From contig JAHBTW010000009.1 of the NCBI GenBank assembly GCA_019638385.1, positions 1 through 64,000 on the forward strand: a DNA stretch of 64,000 nt, written 5' to 3'. The notes below the pieces were generated by a model. It was given only the letters and a program-made list of their open reading frames with translations, was not told where the DNA came from and did no database searches. Made by a program: the position numbers and the translations under genes. Shown here piece by piece: positions 7,503 through 17,268 of this stretch. The stretch's first letter is position 1, and each line of letters starts with the position of its first letter. The DNA is from Saprospiraceae bacterium. Lineage in GTDB: Bacteria > Bacteroidota > Bacteroidia > Chitinophagales > Saprospiraceae.

Positions 7503-8750
7503 ATGTCGCTTACTTTCCAACACACCGTACTGGAGCGCTTTCTCCGGTATGTGGTCATTGATACCCAGTCCGACCCGGAGTCCAAAACCATTCCTTCCAC
7601 GGAAAAACAAAAGGACCTGAGCCGGCTTTTGGTGGAGGAACTGAAGGCCATCGGCATTGCCGATGCGGAATTGGACGAACACGGCTATGTATATGCCACT
7701 ATTCCGGCCAACACCGACAAACAAGTGCCCGTGATCTGCTATTGCTCGCATGTGGACACTTCGCCCGACTCAAGCGGCGCGGGGGTGAAGCCGATCGTGC
7801 ATCGCAACTATGACGGCAAAGACATTGTGCTGCCCGACGATCCCACACAGGTCATCCGGCCTGCCGATCATCCCGATTTGCCGGAGCAGATCGGCAACGA
7901 CGTCGTCACAGCCTCCGGTACCACGCTGTTGGGCGCCGACAACAAGGCCGGCGTGGCCGCCATCATGGATGCCGCCAACTACCTGATGACGCATCCGGAG
8001 TGGAAACACGGCACGATCAAAATCCTGTTTACTCCCGATGAAGAAATCGGTCGCGGCGTGGATAAGGTGGATTTGAAAAAACTCGGCGCCGACTTTGCCT
8101 ACACCGTGGACGGCGAGCGCCTCGGCTCCATCGAAGATGAAACCTTCTCCGCCGATGCCGTCGTCATCACCATCGAAGGCGTGTCGGTGCATCCGGGTTT
8201 TGCCAAAGGCAAAATGGTGAATGCCATCAAAATCGCTTCCGCCATTGTGGATCGTTTGCCGAAAGGCCGCCTTTCGCCCGAAACCACCGAGGGCCGTGAA
8301 GGCTTTGTGCATCCGGTCACGATGACGGGCGCGTTGGAATCGGCTGCGCTGCGCTTCATCATACGCGATTTCAGTATAGAGGGCCTCAAACGCCATGAGG
8401 CGGAGTTGAAGTCCATATTTGATGCCGTATTGGCGGATTACCCCGGCGCGAAAGGAACCTTTGAGGTCATAGAACAATATCGCAACATGAAGGAGGTGCT
8501 CGATCAACACCCGGAAGTGACAGCCAACGCGGTAGAGGCCATTCGCCGGGCGGGCGTCGCGCCGCATCAGTCGAGCATTCGCGGCGGCACCGACGGCTCG
8601 CGGCTCTCGCTCATGGGCCTGCCTTGCCCCAATATCTTCGCCGGCGAGCACGCGTTTCACTCCCGCCTGGAGTGGGTGTCGGTACAAGACATGGAAAAGG
8701 CCGCACAAACGCTGGTGCATCTGGCAGGGGTGTGGGAGGAGCGGAGCTGA
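7503..8750 (+). CDS. pepT: Peptidase T (tripeptide aminopeptidase)
   Basis: A 415-residue cytoplasmic M20B zinc aminopeptidase that removes the N-terminal residue from tripeptides, usual length about 410. Metal-site motifs are present: SHVDTSPD (His83, Asp85), LGADNKAGVA (bridging Asp near 147), TPDEEIGRG (catalytic Glu, metal Glu near 180), a YTVDGE segment near 200, and the C-terminal EHAFHSRLEWV. The dimerisation/lid domain lies between about 210 and 325 (HPGFAKGKMVNA, IRGGTDGSRLS). Start at the ATG giving MSLTFQHTVLERFLRYV, the usual start of the family. Monocistronic, convergent with the CotH gene. Confidence 0.95.
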   Translation: MSLTFQHTVLERFLRYVVIDTQSDPESKTIPSTEKQKDLSRLLVEELKAIGIADAELDEHGYVYATIPANTDKQVPVICYCSHVDTSPDSSGAGVKPIVHRNYDGKDIVLPDDPTQVIRPADHPDLPEQIGNDVVTASGTTLLGADNKAGVAAIMDAANYLMTHPEWKHGTIKILFTPDEEIGRGVDKVDLKKLGADFAYTVDGERLGSIEDETFSADAVVITIEGVSVHPGFAKGKMVNAIKIASAIVDRLPKGRLSPETTEGREGFVHPVTMTGALESAALRFIIRDFSIEGLKRHEAELKSIFDAVLADYPGAKGTFEVIEQYRNMKEVLDQHPEVTANAVEAIRRAGVAPHQSSIRGGTDGSRLSLMGLPCPNIFAGEHAFHSRLEWVSVQDMEKAAQTLVHLAGVWEERS

Positions 8751-8826
8751 GGGCTGCGCCGCCAGGCAGGTATGATGGAAAAACAGCCGACCCAATCGGT
8801 AAGTTATTCACGACGCGTTCTTTGTA

Positions 8827-11175
8827 TCAAAACATCCCCCGCCGCCGCAGCACCAACAGTAGGATACAGATAAGCAGCACGCCGGCCGCAATGCCGATTT
8901 CTAACCATTCCTTTTGCATATTGCTGATGCTGCTTTGCACATAATACGGATTGGCCGCGCCGGGCGTGCCCTCGCCGGGCGCCTGCTCCCAATTGTAGGG
9001 GTCGTTATTGTCCAAATGCGGGAGCAGGAGGCTGAGCGTAAACACGGAGTCGGTGGGCGGCAGGCGGTATTGCGTTTCGTCCACCATAGCGCCTTCGGGG
9101 CCGAAGAGGAAGAGGCGCTCTTCGCGTTTGCTGAGTCCGAATTGGAGACAACCGAACACATTGTGGGCTGCGGGAAAAATCTGCCGGAAGCGCCCCTCAT
9201 CCCGGCAGAGGATTAGATAATCGCGGGGCGCGATGCTCGCATCGGGCAAGATCGTTTCGTGGTGGGCATCGGCCAACACCCAGCCGCTCACATCTACGCG
9301 GGAGCGCGTGGTGTTGTACAGCTCTATCCAGTCGCCCGCGCGCCGATTATCCGGGCTTATTTCGTTGATGATGATTTTGCCGGCCAGCGGGTGCAGGAAA
9401 GGCTCAAATACGGCGCGCAGCGAGAGGCCGTCGGCAGGCAGTCGCAGGGTGAGGTCGCGCAAACGCTCCTCCGTTTCCCACCCTTCCCAGTGCGAAAACC
9501 GGTATCCCGGCAGTGTGACGGTTTTGAAATTCAACGACAGGGATTCAAAATAATGACCCGAAAAATCGCCGCCGGCTGCCGTCACGGTTATCACATCATT
9601 GATGCGTACCGTACCGCCCGGCGTAGCCGCTACATGCAGATGCCGTAGCTCGCCGGGTTTGAATCGGGCTGCGAGGTGCTGCAACACATACTGCGGCCGT
9701 TCGGCGGCAAACGTGCGCATGATCTGCACATGTCGCTCCCATTGCGGCCAGCTGAGGCGCCAGCGCACGATGTGCCGGGCCATTTCCGGGAGCAGTTCCT
9801 GGTATTTTTCTTCTATGGCCGCGTTGACCCGTTCGGGCAGGAAGGTGGTGTTGAGCCGGTCGTTGAAACGAACGAGAAATGCCTCGCGAAATTCGGGATT
9901 TTCCAACAGCTTTCGCAAAATGAGCGTGCTCCAGGGCGGATTCGGCCAGGCGGGACCGTCGGGTTGGGTATGGAAGGCAAGGCTGTTGTTGCGCCAGGCT
10001 TTTTCATCGTGCAGGCCGAAGCCCCAGTCGGTATCGTACAGAATCCAGCGCCAGCGGCCGTCGGCGGTTTGAGGCCGCCAGAATTTGATATTCCCGCCGG
10101 CATCCTGATTGTCGAAGTATATCTGTGCGATTTGGTAATTCATAAAATTGTCCACGTCCATTTGGGTTTTCACCCAGGCGTAGTTGGCGGGGTCGGCCAT
10201 GTTACGGTTTTCCAAAAAACGCACTAAACGTACATAATGCCCTTTGTTGCCCCGGCGCAGGTTGTAGCGGTGTTCGAGCAGGTCGAGGCTGTCAGGGTGT
10301 ACGCCGTGATGATCGGCGAGGAAGTAGCGGTTTATTTTTTCGCGAATGTTGTAAATGCCCCAGTAGAATCCGTTGATATAGACGTGGGCCGGGCGGGAGG
10401 CTTGTTTGTCAATATCCCAATCGTGGAGCAGCCCGGTCATGAGAGCATCGCGGAAGTGGGCGCGCCCGAAGTCGCTGCCGGAGTTGCGCAGTACTAAAAA
10501 CTTGAAACTCTTGGGTTCATTGTTGCCGAAAATGGGATGGTAAAAACGCTTGTCGCCGTAGCGTTCGCGCGCCACCAGCGCCATAGATTTTTGAGGAAAA
10601 AGCCGGCTGATGCCGCCGAACATACGCATACCCACCGGACTATTGAACACGCAGCGGCCGTCGGTTTCGAATATTTCCGCGTTGACGACCAATTCGCGTC
10701 GGCTCCAGAAATTGGCCCCCAGTTTTGAAATTCCCTCCGAAGACACATTGTTGCCGGCCATGAACAACCCGATGTCGGGATCGAATAAAAGCGCCGGCGG
10801 CGCGGCGATGGATACCACCGGGATGCCCGATTCCGCTTCGCCGATGAAATAGCTTTGCGCCGTCACCCGGCTCGTTTGTCCGCCGGGCATTACGGCCACC
10901 GCGCGCACTACGGTATTGGAAGTCAGTATGATGGGCTGTTTGTACAGGGCGGTTTGCCGGGTGGGTTTGTTGCCGTCTATGGTGTAATACACCCTGGCGC
11001 CCGGATCGGCAAACAGCTCTACGGTAACCGCCTCATGGTAAAACCCGCCGGGCAATGAAAAGGCCACCACGGGGTCTTGGCTTTGAGCCGATGCCGCATG
11101 ACTCAACAGCAAGAGTATGCTGAACGGTAGTGTTTTCAGGATCAAGATATTGTTGTGCTTTCTACGGTGCAACAT
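8827..11175 (-). CDS. CotH-kinase / lamin-tail surface protein
   Basis: A 782-residue secreted protein. A signal peptide (residues 10-30, ending HAASAQ) is followed by a chitobiase-C-like beta domain (about 40-110, YYTIDGNKPT), a CotH kinase-like domain (about 170-480; FGGISRLFPQKSMAL, LRNSGSDFGRAHFRDALM, YINGFYWGIYNIREKINRYF, ILYDTDWGFGL), a beta region, and a lamin-tail domain (about 600-740; IIINEISPDNRRAGDWIELYN). It ends with one transmembrane helix (LLICILLLVLRRRGMF). CotH proteins bind ATP and can phosphorylate exported proteins; whether this one does is unknown. The C-terminal helix with RRR and no sorting domain argues for anchoring in the membrane. Confidence 0.85.
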   Translation of the reverse strand: MLHRRKHNNILILKTLPFSILLLLSHAASAQSQDPVVAFSLPGGFYHEAVTVELFADPGARVYYTIDGNKPTRQTALYKQPIILTSNTVVRAVAVMPGGQTSRVTAQSYFIGEAESGIPVVSIAAPPALLFDPDIGLFMAGNNVSSEGISKLGANFWSRRELVVNAEIFETDGRCVFNSPVGMRMFGGISRLFPQKSMALVARERYGDKRFYHPIFGNNEPKSFKFLVLRNSGSDFGRAHFRDALMTGLLHDWDIDKQASRPAHVYINGFYWGIYNIREKINRYFLADHHGVHPDSLDLLEHRYNLRRGNKGHYVRLVRFLENRNMADPANYAWVKTQMDVDNFMNYQIAQIYFDNQDAGGNIKFWRPQTADGRWRWILYDTDWGFGLHDEKAWRNNSLAFHTQPDGPAWPNPPWSTLILRKLLENPEFREAFLVRFNDRLNTTFLPERVNAAIEEKYQELLPEMARHIVRWRLSWPQWERHVQIMRTFAAERPQYVLQHLAARFKPGELRHLHVAATPGGTVRINDVITVTAAGGDFSGHYFESLSLNFKTVTLPGYRFSHWEGWETEERLRDLTLRLPADGLSLRAVFEPFLHPLAGKIIINEISPDNRRAGDWIELYNTTRSRVDVSGWVLADAHHETILPDASIAPRDYLILCRDEGRFRQIFPAAHNVFGCLQFGLSKREERLFLFGPEGAMVDETQYRLPPTDSVFTLSLLLPHLDNNDPYNWEQAPGEGTPGAANPYYVQSSISNMQKEWLEIGIAAGVLLICILLLVLRRRGMF

Positions 11176-11221
11176 TCACAAAAATTCCCGAACAAAACAA
11201 GCGCAGCGAGAAAATCAGTTT

Positions 11222-12301
11222 TTACCGGCAGATCACGCGGAGGATGTTGTCGAACCAGGAAACCATTGCAATTTGGCGGCCTCTGAAGAGGTCGTCACAG
11301 GCTTCGGCAAACTTGTTTTGGTTGAGATATGCCTGTCCGCGCATGAAGCGGAAGGCTGCGTTGTCGGGAAACAGCGCGATGGCTTCGCCGAATTTGGCTA
11401 TACCGGCGTCGTGCTCCCCGCTGTTGTAAAGTTGTTCGCCTTCCTCTGCGAGGCGGTTGGCTTGGGCATACAGGTCCACGCGCTGTTTGCAACGGGCGGA
11501 AGTGGGCGCGAAAGAAATACTGAGGTCGTAAGCCGAGGGTACGTCGCGGCCTTCGTATTGTGCCGGCGTCCATTGGCCGAGCGTGCCGGCTGCCGCATAC
11601 GCCGATTCAAACCAAAAATCGAAGCCGAGGTCGTTGAAATCGGTCATGTGCAAAATGCGCACATCCTTATCGGGATACACGAGTAGCTGAATGGCGATAT
11701 CGCCGAGCAGACAACTATCGTTGCCGGAGGGCGGGTATTTCACTGCTTTTCCGAGGTAGTCGGCCAATGCCTGTTCGCCTCCCGCAAAGGCTAAGGGGGT
11801 ATCAAATTCGGTATAAACCGTATCGAAGCCCACCATGATGTAGGGTAGGGCTTCCTCCAATTTGAAACGCACGGGCAGGCTGACGCGCACGCGCCGCGGT
11901 TTGCCGTCCTGCCTGGCCGGCACCCAGCGCAGGCCTGCTTCATTCATGAGGTTGATCACGCGCACCGTCTCATCGCCGCAGCCGCCTTCCACATTTTTCA
12001 CCACGAGGATATCGGAGATGCTGCCGTCTAATTCCACAATAAAACTGGCTACCACGGTGCCCTCGTTGCCTTTTTGCCGGGCTTCGAGCGGGTACTCCAC
12101 ATTGCTGTACACAAATTCCAGCAGGCGTTGTTGGGAGCAGCGGTACCGGGCATCCACCGTACTGTCGGGGTGTTCGCAACCGGGGAAGCGGGGCATTTCT
12201 GCCGCTACGGCATATACGGTGGTATCGGCGGCGGCTTGTTGCGCCTGAGCCGTCTCAACGGCTAAAAAGAATAGAAATGTAATGGTCAATAGTATTCTCA
12301 T
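11222..12301 (-). CDS. TonB C-terminal domain protein with TPR-like tail
   Basis: A 359-residue exported protein with a signal peptide (residues 1-20, ending AQAQQ). Residues about 60-150 form a TonB C-terminal domain (GTVVASFIVELDGSISDI, GLRWVPARQDGKPRRVRVSLPVRFKL), and a weaker second copy lies around 165-260. The last about 75 residues hold TPR-like helices (LYNSGEHDAGIAKFGEAI, MRGQAYLNQNKFAEACDDL). A TonB domain behind a cleavable signal, rather than a membrane anchor, suggests a free periplasmic protein and not the classical energy transducer. It lies 46 bases upstream of the CotH gene on the same strand, so the two may be co-transcribed. Confidence 0.75.
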   Translation of the reverse strand: MRILLTITFLFFLAVETAQAQQAAADTTVYAVAAEMPRFPGCEHPDSTVDARYRCSQQRLLEFVYSNVEYPLEARQKGNEGTVVASFIVELDGSISDILVVKNVEGGCGDETVRVINLMNEAGLRWVPARQDGKPRRVRVSLPVRFKLEEALPYIMVGFDTVYTEFDTPLAFAGGEQALADYLGKAVKYPPSGNDSCLLGDIAIQLLVYPDKDVRILHMTDFNDLGFDFWFESAYAAAGTLGQWTPAQYEGRDVPSAYDLSISFAPTSARCKQRVDLYAQANRLAEEGEQLYNSGEHDAGIAKFGEAIALFPDNAAFRFMRGQAYLNQNKFAEACDDLFRGRQIAMVSWFDNILRVICR

Positions 12302-12374
12302 GGTTGTTCGTTCTTGATTTAGTTACTTCAACAAGCTGAAATCAGCAATCTCCAATCTGACTTTATCAAACTGC

Positions 12375-14303
12375 CTACCGCCCCTCTGCTCTCTGCCCTA
12401 TGCCCTCTGCCCTCTGCCCATTCCTCCGCACCTCCTCCAACACTTTAATATCTGTTTCGGTAAGAATGCCCACTAATTTTTTGCCATGCACGATCAAAAC
12501 GCTGCCGACGCCCTGGGCTTTCATAATGCCGGCTATGGAATGGAGCGGCGTGTCTTCGGTGACGGTTATTAGGTCGCGAACCATAAAATCGCCGATGGGC
12601 AATTGTTCCCATCCGGCGGCCATTTGTTCAAAATCGCGCAAGTTAGTGGCCGTAACCAATCCCACCAACTCTCCTTCGATATTTTCGACCGGCAGGTGGC
12701 GAATTCCTTTCCACTGCATGATGGATTTGACCATACAGAGCGGTTCATCCTCGTGTACCGTGTAGATGTCGGTAATCATCATCTTGTTTACGGGGCAGGT
12801 ATCGCATTCGAAGATGTAGGTTTGGCGGAGCTTCAGATCAGACCACTTATGCACCGGTTCCTCGTTTTGCTGATGCTCATACATCAGTTTGGTCAATTCT
12901 GTGAGCGCAATGGCGGAGCCGAAGTTGTCGCGGAGTTTGCGATAGTTGCGCACTTGCCAGGCGGCGCCGGTTTGATGGCTTTCGATGCGTCGGTCAATGA
13001 TGTTGAGATACCGGTCGGCGTCGGCAGCGCATATCCCACTTTTCAACAAGCCCTCGCGGGCGATGGGCAGTAGCTCTTTGCGGATGAGGTTTTCTGCGGT
13101 CGTGGCCTTGCCGAACCAGTCCATGATGGAATTGAGGCCGATGCGCGCGGCGCGGAAAAAGTTGTCTTTGGCCGAGCGAAAGGAAACGTATTTGTAAAAT
13201 CCCTTGTACCGTGCGGGCATGCCCGTCATGAGGCCGAGCCAAAAGGCGAAGTTGGCCATTTCGTCTATTTGGGTAGGACCGGAAGGGATGTAACGGCATT
13301 CGATGCGCAAGTGCGCCAGACCGTTCATCACGCCGTAACAGGGTCGGTTCCAGTTATATACGGTGCCGTTATGCAGGCGCAGTGCAGAGAGTTCGGGAGC
13401 CTTGCCGGCACGGAGCGACGTCATGCCGTCTTCGTCTATTTCGCGGATGAGCAATACCGGGAAGCGGGCGGCATTGTCTTTGAACAGCTCCGATATCGAG
13501 TGTTGCAGCCAGCGGTTGCCAAAAAATACGCGGGGCTGTTTGTTGCGCAATTGATTGGCAGAAGTACGGGTATCCACCGCTTGCTGAAAGAGCGCAATGC
13601 GCGTCTCCATCCACAACTCCCTGCCGAACAGCAGCGGCGAATTGGCGCAAGCCGCCAGTACCGGCCCCGAAATCATCTGCGCCCAGTTGTAGCGCTCTAC
13701 AAATTCTTCCGGCGGTATTTGGAGGTGTAGCTGGAAACTGGTGTTGCAAGATTCAAAAACCAAATTGTCTAAAGATGCCATCATATCATCCACGCCGAGG
13801 AGAAACACTTCGAAGTCGCGCCCGCGCATTTCCCGCATCATTTTGCTCAATCCGTGGTAACGGGGATTGGGCGTCATGGCATCCTGATGGAGATGCTGAT
13901 AAGTAAGGGTGGGTAAGATGCCGCAAAGCAAAATGCGGCTGTCCAAGTCGTCGGCAGCGGTTTTGGCCGTTTGGAGCAGCGCTTTGAGCTGGTCTTCCAT
14001 ACGGCTCAGGCAATCGGGCGCCAGCGTCACAGGGTCGAGGTTGATTTCTAAATTGAACCGGCCAATTTCGGTCGTGAACCGCGGGTCGGTCATGTTGTCG
14101 AGAATTTCCGGACCGAGAAAAGCCGGGTCGCAATCCGTGTCGAGAACGGCCAATTCCTGCTCGGCGCCGATGCGCTGAATGTCCTGCTCGAAACGGGCGT
14201 CTATAATCATTTGATCAAGCGCTGTAATGTCTTTTATCAAATGATCCACAAAGCGGGCCTTTTCTGCCGAGCTGCCAACTGTTTTGACCTTATGCTCTCC
14301 CAT
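12375..14303 (-). CDS. GCS2-type carboxylate-amine ligase with paired CBS domains
   Basis: A 642-residue protein. Residues about 40-430 match the glutamate-cysteine ligase type 2 (COG2170) fold: RIGAEQELAVLD (45-56), EIGRFNLEINLDP, FESCNTSFQLHLQ, RIECRYIPSGPT. Residues about 495-625 hold two CBS motifs (MMITDIYTVHEDEPL and FMVRDLITVTEDTPL, ending GKKLVGILTETDI). CBS pairs bind adenine nucleotides, so ligase activity may respond to energy charge; the product is unknown and need not be gamma-glutamylcysteine. The gene begins 19 bases after a universal stress protein. The last residues (GQRAEGIGQRAEGR) are encoded by the intergenic word repeat, which also supplies the stop. Confidence 0.8.
   Translation of the reverse strand: MGEHKVKTVGSSAEKARFVDHLIKDITALDQMIIDARFEQDIQRIGAEQELAVLDTDCDPAFLGPEILDNMTDPRFTTEIGRFNLEINLDPVTLAPDCLSRMEDQLKALLQTAKTAADDLDSRILLCGILPTLTYQHLHQDAMTPNPRYHGLSKMMREMRGRDFEVFLLGVDDMMASLDNLVFESCNTSFQLHLQIPPEEFVERYNWAQMISGPVLAACANSPLLFGRELWMETRIALFQQAVDTRTSANQLRNKQPRVFFGNRWLQHSISELFKDNAARFPVLLIREIDEDGMTSLRAGKAPELSALRLHNGTVYNWNRPCYGVMNGLAHLRIECRYIPSGPTQIDEMANFAFWLGLMTGMPARYKGFYKYVSFRSAKDNFFRAARIGLNSIMDWFGKATTAENLIRKELLPIAREGLLKSGICAADADRYLNIIDRRIESHQTGAAWQVRNYRKLRDNFGSAIALTELTKLMYEHQQNEEPVHKWSDLKLRQTYIFECDTCPVNKMMITDIYTVHEDEPLCMVKSIMQWKGIRHLPVENIEGELVGLVTATNLRDFEQMAAGWEQLPIGDFMVRDLITVTEDTPLHSIAGIMKAQGVGSVLIVHGKKLVGILTETDIKVLEEVRRNGQRAEGIGQRAEGR
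12376..12421. repeat. Low-complexity word repeat inside a gene end
   Basis: Tandem words CTGCC-CTATGCC-CTCTGCC-CTCTGCC, preceded by CTGCCTACCGCCC. On the minus strand these read GGGCAGAGG GCATAGG... and form the C-terminal codons and TAG stop of the GCS2-CBS gene. The same words occur at 15239-15272, 36722-36755 and 40680-40705. Confidence 0.8.
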
Positions 14304-14322
14304 GACGCGGTTTGTTTTAATG

Positions 14323-15180
14323 TTAAGAAGGCTTGAGCAGCAGCAGCGGAACCTCGGTCTGAAGCGCCATTTTTTTGGTGCGGCTTGGCCGGAGGAGGCG
14401 CTCCAGCAAATTGTGATGCGGCGTGTACATAATCAGCAGGTCGGCATCGTGTAGTTCGGCAAATTCATCGAGCGCCTGGGTCACCGAATGGCCGGGAAAT
14501 TGGTGAAACCGGATTTGCAGTGCCGGCGCATGATTTTGAAAAAATGCCTCCATGTCGGCAATTTTCAACTCGCGGTTGTCGCTCGTTGCCGTGCGCACAT
14601 GCACGCAGTGCAACACTGCGCCGAAGGAATCGAGCCACTGCCCTACTTTCCAAAGGTGGTAAGGATCGGCCTCGTTGAGATCGGAGGCATAAACGGCTAC
14701 ATTCAGGAAGCCGAAGCCGGCGTATTCGGGCACGACGAGTACGTTGCAGTGCGCTTTTTCGATGACGCCCGTCGTCACGCTGCCGAAGAGGCGCTCCATG
14801 ACGTTGTGCTCGCCCTTTGTACCCATCACAATGAGGTCGGCCTCGTCGCGTCGCGCAACGTGGCTGATGATGTTGACCGGGCCGCCCACTTCCACGTCGG
14901 GGCGAATGTCGGGCGCATGCCGCAATTCGTATCCGGCTTGCACCTGTAGCAGCGCCTGATCCACAAAGGTTTGCAACAGTGAACGGGCGGCCTCCACTTT
15001 CTCCTGTGTGGCTTTGGTGGCCATTACCGGAAGATCGAGCGCATCGTACTCGGGGAATACGACGTGTACCAATTCTATATGCGCTTCCCATTGGTCGGCC
15101 AGCCAGAGGCAGTACCGGAAGGCATTCTGCGCCGTAGCAGAGAAATCAGTCGGAAAGAGAATCTTTTTTATTACTTGCAT
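14323..15180 (-). CDS. Universal stress protein, tandem UspA domains
   Basis: A 285-residue cytoplasmic protein with two UspA folds. Domain 1 (about 1-150) starts KKILFPTDFSATAQNAFRYC and ends with the ATP-site signature VMGTKGEHNVMERLFGSVT followed by NVLVVP. Domain 2 (about 155-283) is weaker, with LLIMYTPHHNLLERLLRPSR in the equivalent place. It is followed after 19 bases by the GCS2-CBS gene and preceded by ftsH 78 bases upstream, suggesting a stress-response group. It is unrelated in codon use to the Usp at 1675. Confidence 0.85.
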   Translation of the reverse strand: MQVIKKILFPTDFSATAQNAFRYCLWLADQWEAHIELVHVVFPEYDALDLPVMATKATQEKVEAARSLLQTFVDQALLQVQAGYELRHAPDIRPDVEVGGPVNIISHVARRDEADLIVMGTKGEHNVMERLFGSVTTGVIEKAHCNVLVVPEYAGFGFLNVAVYASDLNEADPYHLWKVGQWLDSFGAVLHCVHVRTATSDNRELKIADMEAFFQNHAPALQIRFHQFPGHSVTQALDEFAELHDADLLIMYTPHHNLLERLLRPSRTKKMALQTEVPLLLLKPS

Positions 15181-15238
15181 GATGTATCGGTTGTGAGTTG
15201 TGAGTTCGGGTGGTTACGGGTGGTTGTGAGTTGTCAGT

Positions 15239-15272
15239 TATGCCCTCTGCTCTATGCCCTATGCCCTTCCCC
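15239..15272. repeat. Word repeat at the ftsH end
   Basis: ATGCCCTCTGCTCTATGCCCTATGCCC. On the minus strand the TAG within GCATAGGGC is the ftsH stop codon, and copies of the word continue past it. Just before it (15190-15238) is a second simple repeat of GTTGTGAGTT words. Confidence 0.75.
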
Positions 15273-17163
15273 TCATTCCAAAAATCCCTTCCAGATCCTC
15301 GCGCATCACCACTTCTTTTTGGAGGAGAAGATCGGCGAGCGTTTCGAGTTTATCGCGGTGTTGGTTGAGGAGCGCTTTGGTTCGTTGGTACGAAGTTTCC
15401 ACCAGGAGCCGGACTTCTTCGTCAATGATTTGAGCGGTTTGTTCGCCATAAGGTTTTTGTAACGCCTGTTCGTACTGTCCTGTGCTGTCGTAGAAACTGA
15501 TGTTGCCGATCTTGTCGTTGAGACCGTAATAGGCCACCATGGTGTATGCCAGTTTGGTCACTTTTTCCAGATCGTCGAGTGCGCCGGAGGAGATTTCGTT
15601 GAAGAAGATTTCCTCTGCTGCGCGGCCTCCGAGTGTGGCGCATATCCGGTCGAGAAATTGCTGCGTAGTATATATGGTGTGCTCTTCGGGCAGGTACCAC
15701 GCTGCGCCGAGGGCTTTGCCGCGCGGCACGATGGAGACCTTGAGCAATGAGTCGGCATGGGGTAGAAACCAGCTTGCCGTGGCATGGCCGGCCTCGTGTA
15801 CGGCAATGACCCTTTTTTCGCGGGCCGAGATGATTTTGGTTTTTTTCTCCAACCCCGCCACGATGCGATCCACTGCGCTGTAAAAATCGGCCATTTCCAC
15901 AGATGCTTTCTCATAGCGGGCCGCAATGAGCGCCGCTTCGTTGCAGATGTTGGCAATGTCGGCGCCGGAAAAGCCGGGCGTTTGGGAGGCCAGCGTATCA
16001 ATGTTTACATCGTCGGACAAATGCAAAGGCCGCAGGTGTACTGTGAAGATGGCCCGGCGCTCTGCCTGATTGGGCAGTTCCAGATAAATTTGGCGATCGA
16101 AGCGGCCGGGTCGCAACAGTGCGCGGTCGAGTACATCGGCGCGGTTGGTAGCCGCCATCACAATAACGCCTGAATTAACGCCGAAGCCGTCCATTTCAGT
16201 GAGCAACTGATTGAGCGTGCTCTCCCGTTCGTCGTTGGTGCGCATGGATACGGCGCCGCCGCGCGCACGGCCTATGGCGTCTATTTCATCTATAAAAATA
16301 ATACTCGGCGCCCGCTCTTTGGCTCGTTTGAAGAGGTCGCGCACCCGCGATGCGCCCACGCCCACAAACATCTCCACGAATTCCGAACCGGAAATGGAAA
16401 AAAACGGCGCCTGCGCCTCTCCGGCCACCGCGCGGGCCAACAGCGTTTTGCCCGTGCCGGGAGGACCGATCAGGATGACGCCTTTCGGGATTTTTGCTCC
16501 CAACCGGGTATATCGCTCCGGGTTCTTCAGAAAATCCACAATCTCCCGTATTTCCACTTTGGCTTCCTCTATGCCGGCCACATCGTCGAAGGTCACCAAT
16601 ACCCGGTTGGCGCCTTCCATCACGGTGGCCCTCGACTTGCCGAAATCGAAGGGGTTGAATCCGCCCCCGGCGCCTCCGCCGGCCCGGCGCATGATGAACA
16701 GCCATAGGCCGATCAACAGGAGGAAAGGCAGGGTCCAGGACAGAATGCTTTGCAGCCAGTTGACTTCGGTTTTGTACTTGATTTCCAACGGCGGCATGTC
16801 GAGTTTTTCAGCAGCGGTCTTGAGACTGTTTTCAAATGCCTCCACTGAGCCGATGTTGAAGAAGAAGTGAGGGCCGGCGTTGTTTTGGTCAATTTTTTCA
16901 AATAGCTTCAGTCCTCGTGCCTCTTCGGCGATATAGACCAAAACCCGCTCCCGGTTGACGACTACGATTTTATCCACTGCGCGAGTAGGCATGATTTCCG
17001 ATTCAAAATGATTTTGGGAAATCTCTTCCATACCGCCGCTTGCACCCCGGAGGTACAACATATACAGCAGGATGGCAAACGCGAGGTAAATCCAAAGAAA
17101 ATTACCTTTGAATCCGCTGCCTGCAGGAGGCGTTTCCTGTTCGTTCGGTTCTTTTTCTGCCAT
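15259..17163 (-). CDS. ftsH: ATP-dependent zinc metalloprotease FtsH
   Basis: A 634-residue inner-membrane AAA+ protease that extracts and degrades membrane and short-lived proteins as a hexamer. Two transmembrane segments (about 22-40 and 139-158) flank a periplasmic domain. The AAA domain has Walker A GPPGTGKT (233-240), pore loop MFVG (265-268), Walker B IIFIDEID (289-296) and a second region of homology ending RPGRFDR. The protease site is HEAGH (456-460). The linker has a Gly-rich stretch after TM2 (GGGAGGG). A little shorter than many Bacteroidota FtsH. The stop codon lies in the word repeat. It may lead the group with Usp and GCS2-CBS, although a 78-base gap intervenes. Confidence 0.97.
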   Translation of the reverse strand: MAEKEPNEQETPPAGSGFKGNFLWIYLAFAILLYMLYLRGASGGMEEISQNHFESEIMPTRAVDKIVVVNRERVLVYIAEEARGLKLFEKIDQNNAGPHFFFNIGSVEAFENSLKTAAEKLDMPPLEIKYKTEVNWLQSILSWTLPFLLLIGLWLFIMRRAGGGAGGGFNPFDFGKSRATVMEGANRVLVTFDDVAGIEEAKVEIREIVDFLKNPERYTRLGAKIPKGVILIGPPGTGKTLLARAVAGEAQAPFFSISGSEFVEMFVGVGASRVRDLFKRAKERAPSIIFIDEIDAIGRARGGAVSMRTNDERESTLNQLLTEMDGFGVNSGVIVMAATNRADVLDRALLRPGRFDRQIYLELPNQAERRAIFTVHLRPLHLSDDVNIDTLASQTPGFSGADIANICNEAALIAARYEKASVEMADFYSAVDRIVAGLEKKTKIISAREKRVIAVHEAGHATASWFLPHADSLLKVSIVPRGKALGAAWYLPEEHTIYTTQQFLDRICATLGGRAAEEIFFNEISSGALDDLEKVTKLAYTMVAYYGLNDKIGNISFYDSTGQYEQALQKPYGEQTAQIIDEEVRLLVETSYQRTKALLNQHRDKLETLADLLLQKEVVMREDLEGIFGMRGRA

Positions 17164-17268
17164 GAGAAAGCGTATTGCGGGAGCTTGCGTGTTCTCCCCG
17201 GTTCGTCAAAGAAGCAGTTAATATACAATTCGCCAAATGAGAATTGTCATTTCCGACTTTGATTTTTC

